Positions 1 to 7,289 of a DNA stretch of 7,953 nt are shown piece after piece. The stretch comes from an uncultured Angelakisella sp. GTDB lineage: Bacteria; Bacillota; Clostridia; Oscillospirales; Ruminococcaceae. A program made the translations under genes and the position numbers. The notes below the pieces were generated by a model, which worked only from the letters and a program-made list of their open reading frames with translations, was not told where the DNA came from and ran no database searches. The stretch spans positions 1 through 7,953 of the forward strand of contig CAJFUT010000253.1 of the NCBI GenBank assembly GCA_904420255.1. The letters run 5' to 3'. Numbering within the stretch: the stretch's first letter is position 1; each line of letters opens with the position of its first letter.

Positions 1-1087
1 CCTTTTGCTGGCCATGGCGGCGGCCGCTTCCCTGGCGGCGTGCGGCCAGGCCGATGGGCAGCAGGCTCCCTCCCCGCCGCCGGCGGAATCCAGCACGTCA
101 GCGGCGGAGCCCGCCCCGCAGCAGCCCGAGGCCCAGGCGCCGGCTGGAGAAGGCGCGGACGGTGCCGTCCTGGTGGCCTATTTCTCCTGGGCCGACAACG
201 CCGTTTTGGCGGAGGATGTGGACGCCGTCGCCTCCCCCAGCGTGGTCCCGCCCGGCAATGTCCAGCAGCTGGCGGAATGGGTGCGGGAGGAAACCGGCGG
301 GGAGCTGTTTTCCATCCGGGTCACCGACCCTTACCCCAGCGATTGGGACGCCTGCCTGGAGCGGGCCAACGGGGAGCGGGGCGAAGGCGCCCGACCGGAG
401 CTGGTGGAGACGGTGGAAAACCTGGACCAATACGGCACCGTATTCCTGGGCTACCCCAACTGGTGGTACGGCGTCCCCATGGCGCTGCTCAGCTTCCTGG
501 AGCAGAACGACCTCTCGGGCAAGGAGGTGTACCTCTTCTGCTCCCACGGCACGGGGGGCCTGGCGAACAGCGTGGAGCTGATCGCCGAGGCGGCCCCGGG
601 GGCCAATATCTCCGACAGCATCTTCGACTGCTACGAGGAGGAAGCGGCTTCCTCCCAGGAGGCCGTCAAGGCGTGGGTGAGCAGCCTGGGCTATTCCCGC
701 CCGGCGGAAACGGAGGCCGGGGATCAGGCGGCGGAACAGCGCCGGGTCTCGGTGGAATTTGGGGACAGCACCGTGCTTTTCGACCTCAACAGCAGCAGCG
801 CGGCGGATTCCCTCTGGGGGATGCTGCCCTTGACCGTCCAGGTGGAGGACTACAGCACCAACGAAAAGATCTTCTACCCGGAGCAGGAGCTGGACACCTC
901 GGACGCCCCCCTGGCGGAGGGCGGGGCCGGGACCCTGGCCTATTACCAGCCCTGGGGGGACGTGGTGTTCTTTTACGGCGGCTACAGCCCGAACCCCTCC
1001 CTCTTTGAGCTGGGGCAGGCCGTGGAGGGCGCCGGGCTGATCGGCGAAATGTCGGGGACCATCACCATAGAAGCGGTGGAACCGTGA
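1..1087 (+). CDS. Flavodoxin-like / cyclophilin-like lipoprotein, 5' end outside window
   Basis: Predicted exported lipoprotein with two domains. The reading frame is open to the left edge. The first visible residues form a hydrophobic signal-peptide core ending in a lipobox, LAAC, with the lipidated Cys at about residue 13 counting from nt 5; the basic n-region and true start must lie upstream. A Pro/Ala/Glu-rich linker (about residues 18-50) is followed by a flavodoxin-like domain (about 54-230: VAYFSW strand, then FLGYPNWWYGVP and FCSHGTGG) and a C-terminal cyclophilin-like domain (about 247-358: FGDST, LPLTVQVEDY, YYQPWGDVVFFYG), which matches the beta-barrel family often found fused to or beside clostridial flavodoxins. 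The FMN phosphate loop reads SWADNAV instead of an S/T-x-T-G-x-T type loop and is followed by an extended Val/Pro-rich segment, so FMN binding is uncertain. It heads an apparent redox operon, 22 nt before the next gene. Domain assignment is firm; the electron-transfer role is inferred. Confidence 0.88.
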   Translation, partial: LLLAMAAAASLAACGQADGQQAPSPPPAESSTSAAEPAPQQPEAQAPAGEGADGAVLVAYFSWADNAVLAEDVDAVASPSVVPPGNVQQLAEWVREETGGELFSIRVTDPYPSDWDACLERANGERGEGARPELVETVENLDQYGTVFLGYPNWWYGVPMALLSFLEQNDLSGKEVYLFCSHGTGGLANSVELIAEAAPGANISDSIFDCYEEEAASSQEAVKAWVSSLGYSRPAETEAGDQAAEQRRVSVEFGDSTVLFDLNSSSAADSLWGMLPLTVQVEDYSTNEKIFYPEQELDTSDAPLAEGGAGTLAYYQPWGDVVFFYGGYSPNPSLFELGQAVEGAGLIGEMSGTITIEAVEP

Positions 1088-1109
1088 AGGCAGAAGGAGG
1101 TTCCATCTC

Positions 1110-1601
1110 ATGAGCAAAACTCTGGTGGCATTTTTCTCGGCCAGCGGCACCACAAAGCACGCCGCGGAAAAACTGGCGGCGGCAGCCGGCGGCGATCTGT
1201 ATGAAATCAGGCCCGCCGTGCCCTATACAAGCGCCGACCTGAACTGGCAGGACAGGCGTTCCCGCAGCTCCCTGGAGCGGAGCGACCCGTCCTCCCGCCC
1301 GGAATTGGCGGATAAGGGCGCAGAGATCGCGGCCTGCGACCGGATCTTCCTGGGCTTCCCCATCTGGTGGTACACCGCGCCGGCCATCATCCGCACCTTC
1401 CTGGAGGGCTATGACTTCGCGGGGAAAACCATTGTCCTCTTCGCCACCTCCGGCGGCAGCGGCTTCGGGCGGAGCCTGGATAAGCTGCCGGACAGCGTCC
1501 CGGGTGCCACGATTCTGGAAGGGTTCCATGTATCCGGGAGCAGCGTGGACGGGGCGTCGGAAGAAATCGCGGCCTGGATCGACGGCCTGGGGCTGGCCTG
1601 A
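1110..1601 (+). CDS. Flavodoxin (short-chain, cytosolic)
   Basis: Small FMN-binding electron carrier of 163 residues, typical of single-domain flavodoxins. The N-terminal strand LVAFFS runs into the phosphate-binding loop SASGTT (residues 10-15) and helix 1. The second flavin-contact loop is [12 protein letters not shown] (about 80-91), where W86, W87 and Y88 are candidate isoalloxazine-stacking residues, and the third is ATSGGSGFG (about 112-120). No signal peptide or membrane segment is visible, so it should be cytosolic. The ATG at 1110 is supported by AAGGAGG at 1094-1100, 9 nt upstream. Its stop overlaps the next start by one base (TGATG), which suggests translational coupling. Unlike the flavodoxin domain of the preceding lipoprotein, its phosphate loop is near-canonical, so this copy is the better candidate for a working FMN carrier. 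Its redox partner is not shown by the sequence. Confidence 0.92.
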   Translation: MSKTLVAFFSASGTTKHAAEKLAAAAGGDLYEIRPAVPYTSADLNWQDRRSRSSLERSDPSSRPELADKGAEIAACDRIFLGFPIWWYTAPAIIRTFLEGYDFAGKTIVLFATSGGSGFGRSLDKLPDSVPGATILEGFHVSGSSVDGASEEIAAWIDGLGLA

Positions 1602-2326
1602 TGGGGGGCGGAAAAAGGCCGGGGCCCAAGGCGGCCTGCAAAATCGCCGTGGATGTCCTGATGACCCTGGGCCTCCTGTTCCAGATGGGCTACCAGTTCT
1701 GGGGCGACGTGGCCCACGAATGGGCCGGGGCCGGGATGTTCCTCCTGTTTCTCGCCCATCACGCCCTCAACCGGCGCTGGTATCAAAGCTTGTTCCGGGG
1801 CAGGCTCACCCCCGCCCGGATTTTCCAGCTGGCGGTGGACCTGCTTTTGATGGCGGACATGGCCGGGCTGATGGTCAGCGGCATCCTCCTTTCCAACCAT
1901 GTGTTCGCCTTTCTGGACCTGCGGGGCGGCGTCTCCTTCGCGCGGCTGGCCCATATGGCCGCTTCCCACTGGGGGCTTGTGCTGATGGCGCTGCACCTGG
2001 GGCTCCACTGGGGGATGGTCACGGGGCTCGCGGCAAAGGCTTTCCGGCTCCGGCACCCCTCCCCCGGGCGGCGGCTTGCCCTTTCCGCTCTGGGCGCGGG
2101 GATCGCCGCTTACGGCCTGACGGTTTTCGTCCGGCGCGATCTGCCCACCTATATGCTGGTGCGCACCCAGTTTGCCTTTCTGGATTTCAGCGAGCCGGTC
2201 CCGCTGTTTTATCTCGATTACCTTGCCATGATGGGGGCCTTCATCTTCCTGGCCCACTCTCTCAGCAAATGGCTGGGAAGGGCGGCCCAAAGGAGAGCCG
2301 TCCGGCAAAAGGATGTGAGGGCATGA
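1601..2326 (+). CDS. DUF4405-type multi-histidine membrane protein
   Basis: Integral membrane protein of 241 residues with about six hydrophobic segments: roughly 12-32, 40-58, 75-98, 118-140, 155-175 and 203-222. Histidines lie in or at the ends of helices: H39, H53/H54, H100, H118, H123, H132, H136 and H219. The pattern H-E-W-x-G ... A-H-H-x-L-N and the block [17 protein letters not shown] fit the DUF4405 family, whose paired-His helices resemble cytochrome b-type haem-binding bundles; haem binding here is inferred. The start at 1601 shares one base with the flavodoxin stop, and the purine-rich end of that gene lacks a strong Shine-Dalgarno, so coupling is likely. Its neighbours (flavodoxins upstream, an oxidoreductase downstream) suggest a membrane electron-transfer component. 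A transport or sensing role cannot be excluded. Confidence 0.85.
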   Translation: MGGGKRPGPKAACKIAVDVLMTLGLLFQMGYQFWGDVAHEWAGAGMFLLFLAHHALNRRWYQSLFRGRLTPARIFQLAVDLLLMADMAGLMVSGILLSNHVFAFLDLRGGVSFARLAHMAASHWGLVLMALHLGLHWGMVTGLAAKAFRLRHPSPGRRLALSALGAGIAAYGLTVFVRRDLPTYMLVRTQFAFLDFSEPVPLFYLDYLAMMGAFIFLAHSLSKWLGRAAQRRAVRQKDVRA

Positions 2327-2481
2327 CCGATGCAGAAAAAACCGGAAATGGGCGGGCCTTTTCTCCCGCCCCCCTTGCCGCCGGCGCCCTGGGGGACGGC
2401 GGGAGCCGCCTGGCAGAAATTTTGACGGCATGGCTGAGCCGGACCGGGGCCCTGGAGCTATACCCGGTCCCGAGAGGATAA
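2323..2481 (+). CDS. Hypothetical 52-residue protein
   Basis: I do not recognise this product. The frame opens with ATG at 2323, overlapping the stop of the DUF4405 gene in an ATGA junction, and closes with TAA at 2479-2481, whose last base is the first base of the AAGGAGG site of the next gene. AAAGGA at 2308-2313 lies 9 nt before the start. Codon third positions are mostly G or C, as in the neighbours. The protein (begins [10 protein letters not shown], ends ELYPVPRG) has a Gly/Ala/Pro-rich first half and one short amphipathic helix-like stretch (about residues 29-41, [13 protein letters not shown]). It has no signal peptide, membrane segment or Cys. The tight fit argues for a translated small gene, but it could instead be the remnant of a longer gene lost by deletion, or simply a coupling leader for the reductase. 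Confidence 0.45.
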   Translation: MTDAEKTGNGRAFSPAPLAAGALGDGGSRLAEILTAWLSRTGALELYPVPRG

Positions 2482-2493
2482 AGGAGGGCAGCG

Positions 2494-3546
2494 ATGAAAT
2501 ACACAAAGCTGGGAAATTCGGACCTGACCGTTTCCCGCATCTGCATGGGGTGCATGGGGTTCGGCGACCCCAAAAACGGCCAGCACAGCTGGACCCTGGA
2601 CGAGGAGCGTTCCCGGGAGATCATCAAGCGGGGCCTGGAGCTGGGCGTCAATTTTTTCGACACCGCCATCGGCTACCAGAGCGGCACCAGCGAGCAGTAT
2701 CTGGGCCGGGCCATCCGGGACTTTGCCAGGCGGGAGGATGTGGTGGTGGCCACCAAGTTCCTGCCCCGCACCCAGGAGGAGATTGCCGCAGGCGTCACCG
2801 GCCAGCGGCATATCCAGAACATGATCGACACCAGCCTGCGCAACCTGGGGCTGGATTATGTGGACCTTTACATCTACCATATGTGGGACTACGAGACCCC
2901 TCTCCATGACATCCTGGACGGCCTGGACCGGATCGTCCGGGCGGGCAAGGCCCGGTACATCGGTATCTCCAACTGCTTTGCCTATCAGCTGGCCAAGGCC
3001 AACGCCCTGGCGGAAAAAGAGGGCTTCCCCAAGTTTGTTTCCATCCAGGGGCATTACAACCTGATCTTCCGGGAAGAGGAACGGGAGATGGCGAAGCTCT
3101 GCGCCGAGGACAACATCGCCATGACCCCCTACAGCGCCCTTGCCGGGGGCAGGCTCTCCAAACACCCGGGGGAAACCTCCAAGCGCTTGAAAGAGGACAG
3201 CTATGCCAAATTCAAGTATGATGCTACCGCAGAACAGGACGGGGTCATTATCAACCGGGTGGCGGAGCTGGCGGAAAAACGGGGCGTATCCATGACGGAA
3301 ATCTCGCTGGCCTGGCTGCTCGCCAAGGTGACGGCCCCGGTGGTGGGGGCCACCAAGCTCCATCACATGGACGGCGCGGCCAGGGCGGTGGAGCTTTCCC
3401 TGACGCCGGAGGAGACCGCCTACCTGGAGGAGCCCTACGCCCCCCACCGGCTGGTTGGGGTGATGGCCCAGAACACCCCGGCCGCCGCCAAGGAGCAGCA
3501 CGTGTGGAGCACCGGCAGCCAGGAAATCCGGGGCCAGCATATATAA
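2494..3546 (+). CDS. Aldo/keto reductase, YajO-like
   Basis: Cytosolic NAD(P)H-dependent oxidoreductase of the aldo/keto reductase TIM-barrel superfamily, expected to interconvert carbonyls and alcohols; the substrate cannot be told from sequence. Its 350 residues are full length. The catalytic tetrad is visible as D56 (NFFDTA), Y61 (GYQSGTSEQYLG), K88 (VVVATKF) and H129 (LYIYHMWDY). The C-terminal cofactor-binding segment is VVGATKLHHMD (about 283-293). Several stretches, including RDFARREDVVVATK, GKARYIGIS and FREEEREM, closely recall Escherichia coli YajO. AGGAGG at 2482-2487 lies 6 nt before the ATG. It is the last gene of the + strand operon and is followed by a hairpin terminator. The final 25 or so residues extend past the usual barrel end and lack a recognisable motif. 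Confidence 0.93.
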   Translation: MKYTKLGNSDLTVSRICMGCMGFGDPKNGQHSWTLDEERSREIIKRGLELGVNFFDTAIGYQSGTSEQYLGRAIRDFARREDVVVATKFLPRTQEEIAAGVTGQRHIQNMIDTSLRNLGLDYVDLYIYHMWDYETPLHDILDGLDRIVRAGKARYIGISNCFAYQLAKANALAEKEGFPKFVSIQGHYNLIFREEEREMAKLCAEDNIAMTPYSALAGGRLSKHPGETSKRLKEDSYAKFKYDATAEQDGVIINRVAELAEKRGVSMTEISLAWLLAKVTAPVVGATKLHHMDGAARAVELSLTPEETAYLEEPYAPHRLVGVMAQNTPAAAKEQHVWSTGSQEIRGQHI

Positions 3547-3708
3547 ATGGTAAGAAAGTCTATGAGTTCTGTCCATATTAGCCGTTTCTCTACTCTTTTT
3601 TGGAAAACCGCCTCACTTTATGAAAAACAGAGCGTCCGCTTGGTGGGCGCTCTGTTTTCAGTCGGTGCAATTCAATTTTCCGCCGGCTGCCCAGTCAGCC
3701 TCCGCCCG
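3547..3708. other. Convergent intergenic spacer
   Basis: This 162-nt gap separates the reductase stop from the stop of the second ABC gene. Its first 75 nt are noticeably AT-richer than the flanking genes. Besides the terminator hairpin it holds a 5-bp inverted repeat (GGCTG at 3685-3689 with CAGCC at 3696-3700) without a T-run. No supported gene or promoter was seen. Confidence 0.7.
3623..3658. terminator. Bidirectional intrinsic terminator
   Basis: An inverted repeat pairs 3624-3637 (AAAACAGAGCGTCC) with 3645-3658 (GGGCGCTCTGTTTT) around a 7-nt loop. The stem has 14 pairs, of which one (3635 with 3647) is a wobble on the + transcript and a mismatch on the - transcript. A/T ends give a short U-tract in both directions: TTTT at 3655-3658 on + and TTTTT at 3627-3623 on -. 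It sits between the stops of two convergent blocks, where a shared terminator is expected. Confidence 0.82.
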
Positions 3709-5463
3709 CTACACCGTCCCCCTCAGCCGCCACTGGGCGCTTTCGCTTTGCAGCTCCACCATGCGGCGGTAAAGGCCGCCCTGTTCCAGCAGCTCTGCCG
3801 GGGCGCCCTGCTGGGCCACATGGCCGTTCTCCAGCACAACGATGTGATCCGCGCCGGCCACGGTGCGCATCCGGTGGGCGATGACCAGCACCGTTTTCCC
3901 CCGCAGCAGGCGGGACAGGGCGGCCTGGACGGCGCTCTCGTTTTCCACATCCAAAGAAGCGGTGGCCTCGTCCAGCAGGACGATGGGGGCGTCCTTCAGC
4001 AGCGCCCGGGCGATGGAGATTCTCTGCCGCTCGCCGCCGGAAAGGGTGGAGCCATTCTCTCCGATCACTGTCTGATAGCCCTGGGGCAGCCTTTGAATGA
4101 ACTCATTGCAATTGGCGGCCCTGGCGGCGGCAAGGACCTCCTCGTCGGAGGCGCCCCGGCGGCCCAGGCGGATGTTCTCCATCACCGTATCCCGGAACAG
4201 CACCACATCCTGAAACACCATGGAATAGTATTTGAGCAGCGTTTCCGGCTCCACCGCGGAAATGTCCGCGCCTCCCAGGGTGATCCTGCCGCCGCTCACG
4301 TCCCAGAAGCGGGCGGCCAGCTTGCAGGCGGTGGATTTCCCCCCGCCGGAGGGCCCGATCAGGGCTGTTACCTCGCCCTGCCTGGCGGTGAAGCTGACGT
4401 CCTCCAGCACCCCGGCCCCTTCCCCGTAGGCGAAGGAAACATGGTCAAAGGCAATGTCATAATTTCGCGGCGTGAATTCCACAGCGCCCTCCTGCACCGG
4501 CTGCTCCAGAATGGCGCGCATCCGATCAATCTGCAGCTTCGCGTTGAAGGTGGCGGCGATGTTCTGCAGCACCAGGCCCAGAGGGTCATAGAGCCTGGCG
4601 GCGGCAAAGAGGAAGCCCAGATAGAACAGGAAGGACAGCTCCCCGGACAGCAGCAGCGCCCCGCCGGTAAGCACCGTAGTGGCAAGTCCCAGCCGCAGGA
4701 AGGCCTGGGCGGAACACACGAACACACCGGTAGCCAGCTCGGACCGGATGGAACTGCCCTCCATGGCGGCCAGTTTTTCCTCCAGCTGCTCCATATAGGC
4801 GTTTTCACGGCCGCAGGCCCTGATGTCCCGGACGGTTTCCAGCCCTTCCTGGATGCAATCGGCCACGGCCCGTTTGTTGAGGATATTTTGGGTCCCGAAG
4901 GAATCCTGGATTTTTTTGCTGCCCGCCGTCAGCAGCACGGCCACCGGCACGACCCACAGCACGGCCGCGGCCATGCGCCAGTCACAGGCAAACATCCAAA
5001 CGCCGATCACCAGGGTGGAGAGGAGGGACGCAAAAAGCTGCGGCACATAGTGGGAAAACATCTGGTCCAGGCTGGAGCAGTCGGAGATCATGGTGGAGGT
5101 CAGATCGCTCAAGTCCCGGTTCCCGAAAAAACTCAGGGGAAGCTTGCGCAGCGTTTCCGCCAGGCTTACCCGGCGGCTGGCGCTCTCCCGGTAGGTGGCG
5201 ATATAAAGAGAGGCGTACTGGAACCAGTGAAGCGCAAACAGCAGCACCACCACCGCCAGGCCAAAGCCTGTATAAATCCAGAAGCCTTCCAGGGGGCTTC
5301 CACCCGTTTCCAGGCACTGAAGCAGGTGCTGGGCGGCAAACAGCACCGCCCCTACCGGGAGCATGAGGGCCAGGTTGCACACAAAGCACCAGAACACCGC
5401 CTTCACAAGGTCCCGCGCCCCCTTTTCGCTGAGGGCGAACCAATGCTGCAGTTGTTTCGTCAT
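3709..5463 (-). CDS. ABC transporter, fused permease/ATPase (second subunit)
   Basis: Exporter-fold ABC half-transporter with an N-terminal membrane domain (about residues 1-310) and a C-terminal ATPase (about 336-575), 584 residues from the chosen start. ATPase motifs are complete: Walker A GPSGGGKST (370-378), Q-loop Q418, signature LSGGERQR (474-481), Walker B IVLLDE with D498 and E499, D-loop SLD and switch H530. The start at 5463 (MTKQLQ) is preferred over an in-frame ATG at 5517 because GGAAGGAGG lies 7 nt upstream and the start overlaps the previous stop as ATGA; the longer form would reach far into the upstream gene. The membrane domain (FFGNRDLSDLTS, SHYVPQL, DWRMA) resembles the YbtQ/IrtB-like siderophore group, but the substrate is unproven. 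It should pair with the preceding ABC subunit. Confidence 0.92.
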   Translation of the reverse strand: MTKQLQHWFALSEKGARDLVKAVFWCFVCNLALMLPVGAVLFAAQHLLQCLETGGSPLEGFWIYTGFGLAVVVLLFALHWFQYASLYIATYRESASRRVSLAETLRKLPLSFFGNRDLSDLTSTMISDCSSLDQMFSHYVPQLFASLLSTLVIGVWMFACDWRMAAAVLWVVPVAVLLTAGSKKIQDSFGTQNILNKRAVADCIQEGLETVRDIRACGRENAYMEQLEEKLAAMEGSSIRSELATGVFVCSAQAFLRLGLATTVLTGGALLLSGELSFLFYLGFLFAAARLYDPLGLVLQNIAATFNAKLQIDRMRAILEQPVQEGAVEFTPRNYDIAFDHVSFAYGEGAGVLEDVSFTARQGEVTALIGPSGGGKSTACKLAARFWDVSGGRITLGGADISAVEPETLLKYYSMVFQDVVLFRDTVMENIRLGRRGASDEEVLAAARAANCNEFIQRLPQGYQTVIGENGSTLSGGERQRISIARALLKDAPIVLLDEATASLDVENESAVQAALSRLLRGKTVLVIAHRMRTVAGADHIVVLENGHVAQQGAPAELLEQGGLYRRMVELQSESAQWRLRGTV

Positions 5464-7244
5464 ACCGATGCCTCCTTCCCCATTTTCCACTGGGCGCTGC
5501 GCTGGTAGTCCGCCCACATGGCCGCATAGACGCCTTTTTCCCGCAGCAGCGCGCTGTGGGTGCCCTGTTCCGCGATCCTTCCCTCGCTGAGGACGATGAT
5601 GCTGTCCGCGTTTTGCACGGTGGACAGGCGGTGGGCGATCATGAAAACTGTTTTGTTCCTTGTCAGGGCCTCAAATGCCTTTTGAATCCGGTGCTCATTC
5701 TCCGGGTCGGCAAAGGCGGTGGCCTCGTCCAGGACCACAATGGGGGCGTCCTTCAGAATGGCCCGGGCCAGGGCGACACGCTGGGTTTCGCCGCCGGAAA
5801 GGTAGACCCCCCTGCTCCCCACCACGGTATCCAGCCCGTCCGGCAGCTTTTCCAAAATGTCATCGCATTGGGCCGCGCGGGCGGCGGCCAGCACCTCCTC
5901 CCGGGAGGCATCCGGGCGGGCGGCCCGGATATTGTCCAGCAGGCTCTGCTTAAAGAGCCGTGTGTCCTGAAAAACAAATGCCACCTGTTCCATCAGGCTG
6001 CCGCTGTCCATATCCCGCACATCCACGCCGCCCACCTGCACCGCGCCGGAGGTCACGTCCCAGAACCGGGGGATCAGGCTGGCGGCGGTGGTTTTTCCCC
6101 CGCCGGAGGGCCCCACCAGCGCCACCGTCTGCCCCGGGCGGACGGTAAAGCTCACATCGTCCAAAGCGGGGCGGCTTGATCCGGGATAGGTGAATGTCAC
6201 ATGGTCGAAGGCCACGGCGGAGCCGCGGGGCTGCCTGGGGGCCTCCGGCTCCCGCATCGGCTGCTGCCCCAAAATCTCGTCCAGCCGCCCCATGGCTTCG
6301 TCGGCCTCCATCACCGCCTCACTCATATACATGATGCGGTTGATCATCTGGCCGCAAGCCGGGGCGAAGAGGGCGTAAAAGATAAAATCTGCCAGCACTG
6401 TCCGGACATCCCCTCCTGACGCCAGCAGCAGGGCGGCCGGAATCAGCAGCGCGAAGGCGCCGTTGATCGCCGTGAGGAAGCAGGTCTGACCCGTCCGGCA
6501 GCTCATGGCGTACCGGCTCGCCAGGTCGCTGTAATCCTGGATGGCTTTATAAAAGGCCTTGAAGGAATATACCGTCTGCTGGAACATCTTGACAACAGGG
6601 ATGCCCCGCACATACTCCACCGCCTCGCCGCTCATGCGTTCAATCTCCTTTTGATAGCGGTGGAAGAAGCCGGCGTTCTTTCCGCCCATCATCATGCACA
6701 TGGAGAGCAGGGCCAGCGCCATGGTCAGCAGGCACAAAAGGCCCATCCGCCAGTCAAAGAGGAACAGCATAACAACGGCGGCGATAGGCGTCACCGCCGT
6801 GGCGGCCAGGTCGGGCAGCTTGTGGGCAAGCAGATCCTCGGTGAGCCCGGCGTTGTCATCAACGAGCTTCCGCAGGCGTCCTGATTGGTTGTTGACAAAA
6901 AAGCCCAACGGCAGCCTCAGGGCGTGGGCCATGGCTGTCCGGCGGATGCTCCGGGCGGTACGGAAGGCGGCGATATGGGTGGACATAAGGGCCGCAAAGT
7001 AAAGCGCGATGCTGCCGATGGCGGTCCACACCGCCGTCCATCCGAAACGGCTCATATCCCCCGCCCCGTCCAGGCCGGGCCAATCCGCCAGCACGTTTCC
7101 GGCGGCCAGCCAGACGCAGACATAAGGGATAAGGCCCAATACCGCCGACAGGGCGGACAGGGCGCAGCCCAGGATGGTCAGCCTTTTGTACCCGCCCGCG
7201 TAACCCAGGACGCGGGAGAGGCTGCTTGACTTTTTTTGCTTCAA
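5460..7244 (-). CDS. ABC transporter, fused permease/ATPase (first subunit)
   Basis: Exporter-fold ABC half-transporter of 594 residues: membrane domain about 1-325 with six likely helices, ATPase about 342-580. Walker A is GPSGGGKTT (378-386), Q-loop Q426, signature LSGGETQR (482-489), Walker B IVVLDE with D506 and E507, and switch H538. The D-loop region reads ATAFADPENE rather than the usual ATASLD type, which recalls the YbtP/IrtA-like siderophore transporter group; LAHKLPD and LFDWRMG in the membrane domain point the same way. The start is TTG at 7244, since the next in-frame ATG is about 100 codons later and AAGGAGGG sits 6 nt upstream. It follows the TetR gene by 59 nt that contain an operator-like palindrome, and overlaps the next ABC gene by 4 nt. 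Siderophore uptake is a best guess; drug or peptide export remains possible. Confidence 0.92.
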   Translation of the reverse strand: MKQKKSSSLSRVLGYAGGYKRLTILGCALSALSAVLGLIPYVCVWLAAGNVLADWPGLDGAGDMSRFGWTAVWTAIGSIALYFAALMSTHIAAFRTARSIRRTAMAHALRLPLGFFVNNQSGRLRKLVDDNAGLTEDLLAHKLPDLAATAVTPIAAVVMLFLFDWRMGLLCLLTMALALLSMCMMMGGKNAGFFHRYQKEIERMSGEAVEYVRGIPVVKMFQQTVYSFKAFYKAIQDYSDLASRYAMSCRTGQTCFLTAINGAFALLIPAALLLASGGDVRTVLADFIFYALFAPACGQMINRIMYMSEAVMEADEAMGRLDEILGQQPMREPEAPRQPRGSAVAFDHVTFTYPGSSRPALDDVSFTVRPGQTVALVGPSGGGKTTAASLIPRFWDVTSGAVQVGGVDVRDMDSGSLMEQVAFVFQDTRLFKQSLLDNIRAARPDASREEVLAAARAAQCDDILEKLPDGLDTVVGSRGVYLSGGETQRVALARAILKDAPIVVLDEATAFADPENEHRIQKAFEALTRNKTVFMIAHRLSTVQNADSIIVLSEGRIAEQGTHSALLREKGVYAAMWADYQRSAQWKMGKEASV

Positions 7245-7250
7245 GGGAAT

Positions 7251-7258
7251 CCCTCCTT
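7251..7258 (-). promoter_or_regulatory. Ribosome binding site deciding a TTG start
   Basis: Read on the - strand this is AAGGAGGG, a near-perfect Shine-Dalgarno site, with a 6-nt spacer to TTG at 7244-7242. It supports translation of the first ABC subunit from TTG, as no ATG or GTG is nearby in frame. Confidence 0.8.
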
Positions 7259-7266
7259 CATTTAAG

Positions 7267-7284
7267 TTAGTTATTGCTAACTAA
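7267..7284. promoter_or_regulatory. Putative TetR operator before the ABC genes
   Basis: TTAGTTATTGCTAACTAA is a perfect inverted repeat with 7-nt arms (7267-7273 and 7278-7284) and a 4-nt centre. It lies in the 59-nt gap between the regulator and the first ABC gene, 8 nt upstream of the Shine-Dalgarno site. Size, symmetry and place suit a TetR-family dimer repressing the transporter. A weak -35-like TTGGAT lies on the - strand just upstream, at about 7291-7286, but no convincing -10 box was found, so the exact promoter is uncertain. Confidence 0.7.
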
Positions 7285-7289
7285 TATCC

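Noticed and set aside
98..1153. A long - strand frame across the flavodoxin lipoprotein
   Set aside because: No domain or ribosome binding site; it runs opposite a well-supported two-domain gene and is explained by high GC content.
1409..2506. Long overlapping frames on both strands across the DUF4405 gene
   Set aside because: Low-complexity Pro/Gly/Arg-rich translations without motifs. Only the last 52 codons of the + frame, from ATG at 2323, were kept as a possible small gene because of their junctions.
2458..3576. A 372-codon - strand frame opposite the aldo/keto reductase
   Set aside because: The + strand has the full catalytic tetrad and strong family similarity; the opposite frame shows no domain.
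3547..3622. A short coding frame starting with ATG at 3547 directly after the reductase stop
   Set aside because: No ribosome binding site, AT-rich composition unlike the neighbouring genes, and any continuation runs antisense to the ABC gene through the terminator.
3685..3700. GGCTG/CAGCC inverted repeat as a second terminator for the ABC genes
   Set aside because: Only 5 bp and no T-run on either side; the hairpin at 3623-3658 is a far better terminator.
3547..5508. A 653-codon open frame on the + strand, antisense to the second ABC gene
   Set aside because: The translation is Gly/His/Gln/Pro-rich with no recognisable domain and mirrors GC-rich codon use of the gene on the other strand, which has complete ABC motifs.
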